Source: Buddleja alternifolia
Lineage: Eukaryota; Streptophyta; Magnoliopsida; Lamiales; Scrophulariaceae
Assembly (NCBI GenBank): GCA_019426215.1
Contig: CM033399.1
Span: forward strand, 36,341,022-36,405,021
Direction: 5' to 3'
Length of the DNA stretch: 64,000 nt
Shown here: positions 11,187 to 21,557 of the stretch, one piece after another
How positions within the stretch are numbered: the stretch's first letter is position 1
Layout of the letters: the number at the start of each line of letters is the position of its first letter
Translations under genes and position numbers: made by a program
Notes under the pieces: model-generated
Databases searched by the model: none
What the model saw: only the letters and a program-made list of their open reading frames with translations
Told to the model about the DNA's origin: nothing

Positions 11187-11800
11187 TAGGGATGACAATG
11201 GGGCGGGTATAGCAAGACTCAGGACCCGCCCCGTTAAGAAATTTCAATACCCGGACCTGCCCCGGACTCGGTCATTACCCGCCCCGCCCCAGACCCGGCA
11301 AGTCCGGGTCCTACCGGTTAGACTCGATCGATTTTTATTTTTTTACTTTTTTCTTAATTTTTTTTGCCTATTTTGTTCTCACAAACGCATTCAAAACAAA
11401 TAAATAAGTAAATAACATCGAAATCGATGATTTAACATAAACACATCCACTACAAGTCATCCGTTACTAGACAATGAGAAGTGAGTTTTGAGTTTAGACT
11501 TTTGATTCTAATTAATTGACTCTTTTTTTTTTATCTAGTTAAGGTTGTAAAGTAAGTTGCTATTGCAAATAACACTTTTTTGGATACAATTTATAAATTT
11601 TAATAAGTTTTAATAATAATTAGATATATAAAATTAAAAAAATATATTATGCTATTAACCGGGGCAGGTATCGGCTGGACTCGTTACCCGCCTCGGACCC
11701 GGCCGGGTCTTGAATTTCAATACCCGGCCCCATTTTCTTGGACTCATCCCCGCCCCAATGAGACAGGTACTCGTTAGACCCGGCCCCATTGCCATCCCTA
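11187..11800. mobile_element. Fold-back hAT-like element, copy 1
   Basis: The ends tagggatgacaatggggcgg and the reverse complement of ggccccattgccatcccta form terminal inverted repeats. GC-rich copies of gacccgg/ccgggtc lie just inside each end around an AT-rich core. A second member at 27924-28623 has a clean 8-bp duplication, which supports hAT. This copy has no exact TSD. Confidence 0.75.
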
Positions 11801-12125
11801 GTTTGTGATATTTCGTGGCGAGCAAGTAAGCCCATTTCAAATTGGACTCTTGCAACTAATTTTTCTGATGACATTTGCCTTTTACATGTGATCTTATCCT
11901 AGGTCAGGCTCAATGTGATTGCCATTTCTTCAAATATTGATCTAGTTTTGGCTTTATTTCGAATGAAACACTAGTTTTCGACATTTATTTCGAGTATGCA
12001 TACATGTAAATGATATCATATGCATAATATACAAATATATTATTTTACTACATATACTTTTTTTATGTGAAATTCAAGAATCAAATGGAGCTTTGGCGAT
12101 TTCCATTTGAACCCGACCCATCAAT

Positions 12126-15100
12126 TTATGGATCACAGTATTTAGCAATCAAGCACAAATTGTTCTTCCTTCCAGCTGATGCACCAAAATTCTCAGTCAT
12201 ATCAAATTCTTCCGGGCCAATCCCACCTGGAATTTCCCAATCAAAATGGTACAACAAATGAGCAAGAGACAGCTCAACCCCCGCTACACCAAACGCTATT
12301 CCAGGACAAATCCTTCTTCCTGCGCCAAATGGTATAAACTCGAAATGATTCCCATTATAATCAATGGCAACATCTTCGAATCTCTCGGGCTCAAATTTCT
12401 CGGGGTCCCGCCAAATTATGGGGTCTCTTCCAATAGCCCAAACGTTGATCATAACTATTGTGTTGATAGGAATATCATAACCGTTGATCTTTGTTTGCTC
12501 ACGACATCGTCTCGGGCAAAGCAGTGGACCAGGAGGATGTAGCCTTAATGTTTCTTTGATGACCATTTTTAGGTAGCTGAGTTTTTGAATGTCATTTTCT
12601 TGGAAATTTTGATTTCCTATGAGAGCTTTTCTTACTTCAGCTTGTGCCTTGTGCATGACTTTTGGATTCTTCATCATTTCGGACATAGCCCATTCGATGA
12701 CCAACGATGATGTCTCTATTCCAGCTATAAACATTTCCTGTGGGTTGAAGGCCAAAATAATTCTTTTTGTTGGTGAAGAACAAGAAAATTGATTTATTTG
12801 TTCCTTAATAAGCGATGGCAAAAGTTCTTTAACCGGTTCCTCAAGGACAGTGGCCGGGCATGGCGGGGGCTCATGCACTTTGTTTATTGTATTCTAGTAT
12901 TAACTCTTTGTTGTCGACACAACCAAGATTATCACTTCGAATCATCTATTTTAATTGGTGGATCATCTTTTGTTAATAATACCAGTAAATTACACGTGCT
13001 TTGACGTGAATCATATGACTTCATTAAAATAATACATGTATATATCTATGGTTTGCAATTTGAAAATATTATATATTCAAAACATCAATGATAATTTAAC
13101 TAAGTAAATTGTTATTCAGTAAAGTATAATTGTTTGAAAAACTAAATATAGAGACATGAAAGATTGAATTAATACATAAGCAACTTTGATAATTTAATAC
13201 TTACACAATAATGTAAATAAAAGTATTTATATGTAAATTTATTCTTCATTTGTTTTTTATAGATTGAATGTTGTGTACTTGGGATTGTTTCTTTATTATT
13301 GCTTAAAAACTGGATACTTATGTAGTCTTTTCTTTCTTTTTTTCGAAGCTTTTTTTGTTGTTTTTTCTATTTTCTAAAGCAATTGTAGCATGTTTTTGCC
13401 ATTCAGTGTGTCTCTATTTTGAATCTCAATTACGTTTTTCGCGAAATCACTTTAGCTATGGTTGGGGTAGATAATGCTTTCATTTTTGTTTGATTCATGA
13501 CTATTGAATGCACTTTTTATCATTGATAAAATTAAGTTTTATGTAGGAGAAGTAAAGATTGTACATGTTGTACGTAAAAGCTAATGCTCAATACATAAAA
13601 ATGACAATTATATAATGGGGAATTTTTTCATTTCTTAACATCATTCTTCTTATCATCATATTGTGGATTTGATTCTTAGCACTTTTCTAAACAAATTGCT
13701 AGCTATACTCAAAATAAATATTCTTCTGGTAACACTGATTACTTAAGGAATGTTAATATATTAAATAATTATCGACTGCTAAAAAAGTATTTTTAACTAA
13801 GTGTCTAAATTAATATATTAGATAAAATGAACAAAACTAAAACACTATAAAAACATTCAGTATATTAAAAATTTATTATTAGAAGTAAAACTATTTGTAT
13901 TGGTGCAACATTTTGTAAAAATTACTAAGTTCATAATTGAATACATGTAATCCACAATGAAAAATATACTAACAGTTAATAAAATACCAACTTTGAGGTA
14001 CAATTTTTCAAACAATTCATATGTATGTACATATATTCTGTTAATAAATGTGAGAAACTCGTAACAAATGAAACTAAAACTGAAACGGGCAAAGTTATAA
14101 ATGGGACGAATGCAATTTTTCCTATATGTATGTACATATATATCCTGTTAACAAGTATTACAGAATCAAAGATTAAGAAATAGTTAATGAATGTCTAGTT
14201 AATGAAATATCAACATTAATTCATAAAATGATAAATGATTTGAAAAATAAAAATAAAATAATGAGTGTATTATTAAAAATTTATTGTTGAACACACTTCA
14301 GAAAAACATATCTTTACATAGATTTGCTTGCATTATATTATATATTGACGAAACTTAGTAATTTCACATTTTAAGTACTTGTAAGTTATCTTTTGTATGT
14401 TATTTTTGTAATGGTACTTAATTTCTTTTATCTTCTTGTATTGACATATTAATAATAATCATTTATATGACATATAGTGATAGTCAAATTTCTGAATTAA
14501 TGCAGTATTTATTGTCACTTAGTTTAAAAGCTAAATTATATAATGAATTGTCATTTTCAATAAAAAATCTCGAGTAAATTGATTTATTCCTTGAGCTAAG
14601 TCAAGAGAAATATGATGATATTATTCGTAAGGGAAAATTACACTACACCCAGTACTACCATATAGGTAATTACACAAACTCTTATGATTGAAATTACAAA
14701 TACCTAACCCACTTTAATTTAAAATTACATGTACCCTCCTAAGATCAGTTTTTTGATGACATCATCATGTGAACTTCTAAAAATACCCTTGTCCAAATGT
14801 CATTTAGAAAAAATTACAACAACCCCCCCCTCTTATTTTTGAAATTACACAAACCTCCCCTGTTATAATACACTTCTTACAATCACCGCCCTATGTATTA
14901 AAAATTCTTACAATTTAACCTCTTAAAACCTTACAATTAGCCCCCTGTAGGAGGGTGTTGGTAATTTCAAAAGCAAAAGGGGGCTTTTGGTAATTACACA
15001 TTATAAAAGGGGGTATGGCCGTAACAAAAATATTATTCCAACTTTTTTTTTTAATAATTTAAGTGAAGGGCAAAAATGTCGTTTAGTATTGTTTGACTAT

Positions 15101-17356
15101 TGACCAAGGGTTTCCAGGGGGGTAAATGTAATTTTCAGTTATAGTGGGTTAGATATTGTAATTTCAATTATAAGAGGGTTAGTTTGTGTAATTACCTATT
15201 ATAACAGTGGGTGTATGTGTAATTTTCCCTATTCATAATTACTATTTTCTAAGAAATAAATATATGAAATTTAATATTATACATCCACTTACATATTGTT
15301 CTTATGTCTTTTTTTATCTCCTTAAACATGTAAATCAACAATAAATATAAAGAGAACTAATTGTTATAAAAATATGATCATTAACAACAATATAAATATC
15401 TTATTCTATACATTATTATTTTATCATAGCACTAAAAGTTATAATGCATTATAGACATGGTAACTTTTACCACACCTTAACTATTTTGTCTATGTTATAA
15501 TTTATGGATTTCAAAAGATGAGTTGAAGTTAAGGCAACCTAAATATAAATTTTGTTTTAAGAAATTATTATTAATTATTTTAAATTACTACTACAATCTC
15601 TCTATTGAAAATAAAGTAACGGGAAGAATCTTTAAAATTAATTTATAGAGTAAAATTATTGGCCTCGTAAGTAATGAGGAGATTCATGCACAAAAGTCTT
15701 ACTCATTTTAAAATTTTTCATATACACCATAGACTTCTAGAAACTATTTTATACTTATACTAAATAATGTCAATTTTTAAGATGTTAAATGTAGGTTTTT
15801 AAAATTTAGTTGTATTTTATTAGTTATAAAGATAAAATGAGTCGTTTATGTACATGAACATATACTTTGTGATGTAACAAAGATAAAAATAACAATGATC
15901 ACAACAAGTTAGATAGAATGAAGTATTGCAGTTTACGATTATATGACATGATTCACCTTATTTTATTTTGTTCTTTATTTAGCATCAAAGCACTTAAAAT
16001 TAGCATTTTTATTTTTTCTTATGTTATAGATTTGCCTTTCTTTTCAGTGATATGATATTGGTGAGAAAATGAGCAAAAGTATCAAAAACGCAGAGTTGTA
16101 CAAAACACAAGTATTTAAAAATTGTAACTCTTTCATATGAAGTCTTATTAGTTTTACATTATTAATATTGGTTGTGAAGTTATAATATAAAGACATGTCT
16201 TGCATGTGAAGAACATGATGACAAATGGAGAAAGTTAAAGACATATTAAATTAAAATAATATTATTTTCTTTTGAACCTAATTTCTTGCTATCATGATAT
16301 TTCACTTTTTAATATCGATTTTTTTATAATAAAATTTTAGTTGTATTCCGAATAAGTTGTCCTTATGCTTCATGTGGTAATTTTTTTTACGCTGGACTAT
16401 TTCATCATTTTTACTACTTCCAAATAAGAGCGAATTAAACTTGAATTGAACTATGAAATATGTTTTAGAAATTATTTTTGATTGTACCAAATTGAAAATA
16501 TTTGGATTATGAACAATAGTTTACTAATTCTTTTAAAAAAATTAGTGTATATAGTAAAAAAATTGGAATCACGAGTAGATACGGAGATCCAACTAAAATG
16601 CTCTTTCTCGTTCTTTTACATATCCTTAGAGTATTAAGTATTTAATCATTTACAATATAATATATTTTTAAAAAATATTTTGTAACTTAAAAATTAATTT
16701 TTAAATTCAACTCTATACTATTTATTTAATATTAGTTAGGACAATAAGATAAAGTGATTATGCTTGGGAAAAAATTCGGACTACAATACAGTGTAAGTTT
16801 GATGGTGTGTAAACCCAAGTATGCCTGGAGTTTGATGTACAATTTTTGAATTTAATGAAATACGCTCACCAGTTCCAAAAAATATAAAATAAAAAAGTGA
16901 TTATGTGTAATTGTGTACAAAAGTACTTTGTGATGTAGTAAAAGAGAAAATTTTATTTTTGGTACCATAGGACACACAAAATCCAATTTTGATACCACGC
17001 TTTTGAAAAGTAACACTTATGGTACCAAATCAAGTTTTTTGTCTCAATTTTGGTACCGCCGTTAGTTGACTAACAGTCAACACTAAAAATCAGTTAGTTT
17101 CTCATTTGGGGGAAAAAACAGAATGTGAGCGAAATTGGAGGGAAAAAATCAGATTTAATTGAAGGAAAATTGATTTTGGGTATGTTTTTAAGCTACAATT
17201 TTGGGTTTTTGCTGCTTCTTCTTCTTATATACATATATATGTGTGTATATATATATCTGCATTGTTGTTTTTTGAATTTTAAATTTTAGGTTTCAGAAGA
17301 ATTTTAGATTATTCTTCTTGAACTTCCAAATGGCTTCTTATTAGTATGAGCGAGTA

Positions 17357-17392
<36 letters not shown>

Positions 17393-18204
17393 TTCTTGTT
17401 TTTTGAATTTTAAATTTTAGGTTTCAGAAGAATTTTAAATTCTTCTTCTTTTCTTGCAGAATAGAAATTTAAATATATACTCCTTTCTTGTGTCTTAAAG
17501 AAGAAAGAAAAAAATTGTGCAATATATATATATATATATGTGGATTATTGTTTTTTGAATTTTAAATTTGAGGTTTCGGACCCAATATATCAATGACAAA
17601 CCAGTAGATTATATTCTTGTTAAAGATTATACTTCTTTTCTTGCACAATGGCAATTTAAAGCAGAATGACATAAACCCAAAATTGTAGCTTAAAAACATA
17701 CCCAAGATCAATTTTTCTTCAATTAAATCTGATTTCCCCCCCCTAGTTTCGCTCACATTCTGTTTTTCCCCCCCAAATGAGAAACTAACGAATTTTTAGC
17801 GTTGATCGTCAGTCAACTAACGGCGGTACCAAAATTGAGATTAAAAACTTGATTTGGTACCAAAAGGGTGGTACCAAAATTGGATTTTGCGTGTCCTATG
17901 GTACCAAAAATGAAATTTTCTCTGTAATAAAAATTAAAAAGATTGAATAGTTAAAAGATCAAGTAAAATAAGAAAACCACAATTATAAGATATAATTTTT
18001 TTTCTATTTATGATTAAAGCACTTAGAAACATGTGGAATTGAGCTGCAGGAGTTCCTCTGTATCTTTTTTGAATGTATAATTCCCATTTAATAATTTTGT
18101 CCTATAAATTGGTCTATCTAATTAAAAATGTAATTGTGTATACTCATTTGTGCATCTATAAGTAATTTTGTTTGGACCCTGCTCGCGAAATTTATATATA
18201 TATA

Positions 18205-18254
<50 letters not shown>

Positions 18255-20802
18255 AGCTTTTCTTTCATCTTTAAATTTAATGAATAAATAAATAAGAGCG
18301 ACCTAATGTGCTTCTACATCTATATGCAGTTGTAGAGTCCTAATGTAAATACACCAATAAATCTTTGTCATTAAAAAATTGAATTCCATGGGGATATTTT
18401 AGATACATAAAAGATGTCAAAAACCCAACTCGTACTTTTATAATAGAAGATAGTTGCATACAAGTATGTACAGTCCACGTTTTATATTATTGAAACAATT
18501 TATGCACTATTTTTTTTTTTTTTTTGGAGTAGAGAGATTCGAACTATGGGAATATAGGTTGAGGTCAAGATCACCTTACGAAGCGGATCTTCTATTTCAG
18601 TTTTGTATTTCATCTCGTATTTCCATATGAATGACACATGTCTTCTAATATTTTCTTATATATATTATATAAAAATCTAGAAGAATGATGCGTGCATCTT
18701 TGTAATGAAACATAAGATGGAAACATAAATTGCAACGGATGATCAAAAATGACGTGCTAGATATGGTAATATTCAAACATAAATGTTTGATTGTCCCGAG
18801 TACATAGAACATATATAAATGCATTCACATCATCTACTTCCGAATGATGTTATATCTAGGATTCCGTTTAAAATACAAATGATGTAGGTATATATATTTT
18901 TTTAAAAAGTCACTGTTCATCATCTTCAATGTGAAGACGATGAACCAGTGAATATAATATATATATATATATAAATATATACATATACACATACACAAAA
19001 TTATGTATTTATATATAAAAATAATAATAAAAAAAGTCACTGTTCATCATCTTCACAGTGACTTTTTTAAAAAATATATATACCTACATCATTTGTATTT
19101 TAAACGGAATCCTAGATATAACATCATTCGGAAGTAGATGATGTGAATGCATTTATATATGTTCTATGTACTCGGGACAATCAAGCATTTATGTTTGAAT
19201 ATTACCATATCTAGCACGTCACTGTGAAGACGATGAACAGTGAGCCAAATACCCCCCTTCCCCCACCAACACACACACATAATCACAAATACATATATAG
19301 ACACACATCTATACACATAAGCACACACAAAATCACACGCAAGGGGTTTTTGCAGGGTGACGACGTGAGGTGGCTGGAGGTGAAGGCTACGCGAGGTGGT
19401 CGGAGGGGTGGTGGCGCGAGCTGGTCGGAGAGGTGGAGGCGCGAGGAAGAAGATGAACAAAAAAAATATTTATTTTTTCTTTTTTCTATATATATATATA
19501 TATACATGTGTACATTTATAAAAAATAAAGTATCGACTTTTAATTTTAATTTTTGCTTAAAGGGTATAAGTGTCTTTTGTAAAATTTTAGATTTTAGATT
19601 TTTTCTTTTTTCTTCTTTTTTTTTGGTCTATTTTAGTTAAGGGCAAAATAGACATTTCATTATTATTTTCTACGTTACATTGGACATCCTCATTTTAGGG
19701 AGATAGAAGTAATTAGAGGAAAATGAGGGAGGCGGCTGTAGTTAGCCCATAAGTTGGGGAGTTTTTTATAATTTTTTCTTTAAACAATAAAATACGAAAT
19801 GAAACACCATTTAAAACAAACGAATTAAACTGCAGAAACGCATTGATACACATAACTGAAGAAAAGTAGATGAAAAAGGATACTTACAAATATATTGGCT
19901 TTAATATTGTCCCTTGTAATGGGAACTTGAAGGTCCTTCCTCTCACTAACCCTCAATAAAACATCAACTATATCTTCCACCTCCATTGATTGATCACCAC
20001 TTCCACTACTCACTCTCTTCTCTTCATGCTGCTGAATAATATCTTCAAGAACACAATCAATCTTGTCATGCATCTTCTCCAATCTTCTCTTCGAACCAGC
20101 TGACAAACAATGGAGAAATTTCATCGACGGGAAAACATCTGCAAAATTAAACACCCCTGCAATAGATACAGCTTCTTTGATAATTTGTATCAGCAACGAT
20201 TCTTGATCGACCTTCCAAACACGCCCTACTGTCGATCGGCAGATAATCCTACATTCGACCGATAAAATCATTTCAGTCAGATTAATTGGAAACCCTTCAG
20301 AAACTCTAACAGAATCCACCAGGCGTAGAACCTCATTTTCCATTAAACTGTGAAACGATCGAACTTTTTTGTGATTTAGAAATTCCAAAACGCAGAGTTT
20401 ACGCATTTGTCTCCAGTACTCGCCGTAAGGAGTGGAAGCAATGTCACTGGAGTTGTATAATACTATTTTAGCAATCATGAGGTCGACTCGATCAGCGAAT
20501 GCGACGTCATTCGTTTTGGTGATCTTTTTTGCTATGTTTGGAGATGAAACGACAATCGTTTGGAGGTCTCCAAGCTTTATGGACATAATCGGGCCGTATT
20601 TTTGTGCTAGGGTTTTGAGTGCATGGTGTGGGAGTGAACGTAAACCTATTAGCTGGTGTAGGTTTCCTAAAACAGGAAGTTTCCAGGGCCCTGGAGGAAG
20701 TTTCTGACGGAGTTCTGAGTTTTTGTATTCATTTAGTAAAAGGAAGAGGAAGAGGAATTTGAAGGGATATAGAATTAGAGAAACTAGGAATTGCATTTCC
20801 AT
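12126..20802 (-). CDS. Cytochrome P450 of the CYP71 clan (CYP71D-like), two exons, 508 aa
   Basis: Exon 1 is 20802-19888 (305 codons) and exon 2 is 12737-12126 (203 codons plus stop). The donor is gtaagt, the acceptor cag, and the junction (NIKANIF then [11 protein letters not shown]) falls in phase 0 at the site usual for CYP71-clan genes. The enzyme should be an ER-anchored, heme-thiolate monooxygenase of specialised metabolism. Landmarks are a hydrophobic anchor (about 4-24), proline hinge LPPGP (35-39), I-helix AGIETS (310-315), ExxR ETLR (367-370), PERF (422-425) and the heme loop [10 protein letters not shown] (442-451) with Cys449. The ATG gives the standard N-terminus and length. The intron is 7.15 kb (12738-19887), extremely long for this family, and packed with repeats. 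A broken relative lies at 34257-36269 on the same strand. The substrate cannot be told from sequence; CYP71D relatives often oxidise terpenoids. Confidence 0.93.
13000..14621. other. P450 intron, AT-rich sequence without identified elements
   Basis: A very AT-rich stretch inside the long P450 intron. No ORF, RNA gene or complete transposon was recognised. Confidence 0.5.
14631..15229. mobile_element. Long-TIR MITE in the P450 intron, with a second element nested inside
   Basis: The left end gggaaaattacactacaccc pairs with the reverse complement of the right end, gggaaaattacacatacacc. The inverted similarity continues for about 120 bp. Flanks tattcgtaa (14622-14630) and tattcataa (15230-15238) are near-identical 9-bp duplications, as made by Mutator-like elements. 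Inside, about 14808-15035, is another fold-back with aattacacaaacctcccct facing ggtaattacacattataaa, so two insertions appear stacked. Confidence 0.75.
15240..16940. other. P450 intron, AT-rich sequence without identified elements
   Basis: No gene or complete element recognised. It has many short A/T runs and no long inverted or direct repeats that I could see. Confidence 0.5.
16944..17923. mobile_element. Long-TIR (about 200 bp) non-autonomous DNA transposon in the P450 intron
   Basis: The left end agagaaaattttatttttgg pairs with the reverse complement of the right end, agagaaaatttcatttttgg. Pairing runs on through ggtaccataggacac, the gccgttagttgac segment and the ctcatttggggg segment. The centre holds three diverged copies of ttttttgaattttaaatttt followed by aggtttc, at about 17264, 17399 and 17551, with AT microsatellites between. 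No transposase is encoded. The superfamily is undecided; the long TIRs suggest a MULE-like element. Confidence 0.78.
18185..18250. repeat. (AT)n microsatellite
   Basis: About 65 bp of nearly pure TA repeats interrupted by a short gtgtg, inside the P450 intron. Confidence 0.85.
18751..19220. repeat. Near-perfect inverted repeat, two 165-bp arms, 140-bp spacer
   Basis: The arm at 18751-18915 is the reverse complement of 19056-19220 with only two mismatches in 165 bases by direct alignment. The spacer is AT-rich and itself holds copies of cactgttcatcatcttc. A further copy, cactgtgaagacgatgaac, borders the right arm. Transcription through it, for example in the P450 pre-mRNA, would give a long, almost perfectly paired hairpin. 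There is no ORF. It is most simply a young fold-back transposon, but a hairpin siRNA/MIRNA-like source is possible. Confidence 0.9.
19243..19887. other. P450 intron, 5'-proximal part
   Basis: It holds a purine-rich patch (ggtggtcggaggggtggtgg, about 19397) and a short TA repeat (about 19486-19503). No coding region was recognised; the apparent ORFs here are low complexity. Confidence 0.4.
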
Positions 20803-20856
20803 GGAAAAAAGATTTAATTGTGCTACTGAAAATATGTATATTATGATTTCAGGATT

Positions 20857-20864
20857 TTATATAA
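20857..20864 (-). promoter_or_regulatory. Candidate TATA box of the CYP71-type P450
   Basis: On the minus strand the sequence reads ttatataaaa about 55 bp upstream of the ATG at 20802, a suitable place for a TATA box with a short leader. It is the only good match just upstream. Confidence 0.5.
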
Positions 20865-20925
20865 GCTCGGCCGACAGTTGTTTGTACTATTATTAATTAC
20901 ATGTGAGTGTGGCTATGCAAATTGT

Positions 20926-21046
20926 AATCTTGTACGCATGGACAAAGGCAGATTTTGGGGTTTCGGTGGGCAAATTGTAATCTTGTACGAATGGACAAAG
21001 CCAGATTTTGGGGTTCGGTCGGCAAATTGTAATCTTGTACGCTTGC
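20926..21046. repeat. Tandem repeat (about 57 bp, 2.3 units) upstream of the P450
   Basis: The phrase gcaaattgtaatcttgtacg occurs three times at about 57-bp spacing, followed twice by atggacaaag(g/c)cagattttgggg. It lies 70-190 bp beyond the candidate TATA box, so it may influence expression, but that is inference. Confidence 0.8.
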
Positions 21047-21059
21047 TCCTTCCTTGCTT

Positions 21060-21395
21060 GTATTATGTAAGATCATATTTATCCTTTTGTTGTAATGACT
21101 CATTTTTGATGGGACCAAAATTGCAATTCTCCTTTTTTCTGATAGACGACTTACGATGCGTGAGGTACACATGCTTTTTTTATTCTTTTTTTTTTTTTAC
21201 GGATGGGACTAAAGTTGCAGTTTTTTAAATTTTATGGGACTAAAGTTATAACTTTATAACTAGTGAGACTATTTTTGTGAGGACCCCTATCATATGGGAC
21301 CAAATACGCAGTTTTCTTTTTATATAATGAACGATATTCATACGTTAAGACAAATGCATTAAACCATAAATGAATCACTTTACATCGGATGTGTC
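21060..21395. other. Gene-free P450 upstream region with MITE-like debris
   Basis: Repeated phrases of the type gatgggac(c/t)aaa(a/g)ttgca resemble the ends of the long-TIR MITEs at 26981 and 27575. No intact element could be delimited. Confidence 0.4.
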
Positions 21396-21557
21396 TCAAG
21401 GCACGTAATGTTTATGAACTCATTGTATATATTTCTCTGAATGATGTGTTACAATAATACAAGCATATGTATATATAGAAGTGAAACGTAACCCTAATAC
21501 ACAGATGGGCCGGACTATAACCTATACATGGGTCGGACTATAATCTATACACTAACA
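21396..21557 (-). repeat. 3' LTR of the young copia element
   Basis: 162 bp, same sequence as 26204-26365. The pol stop codon (TAG, 21554-21552) lies inside this LTR. Confidence 0.93.

Noticed and set aside
11173..11403. Short Arg/Pro-rich ORF
   Set aside because: It lies in the GC-rich terminal part of a fold-back element; no homology.
12738..12878. Continuation of P450 exon 2 upstream to 12878 as one ORF
   Set aside because: The extra residues are not P450-like and a cag acceptor at 12738-12740 joins exon 1 in the conserved phase; this is intron readthrough.
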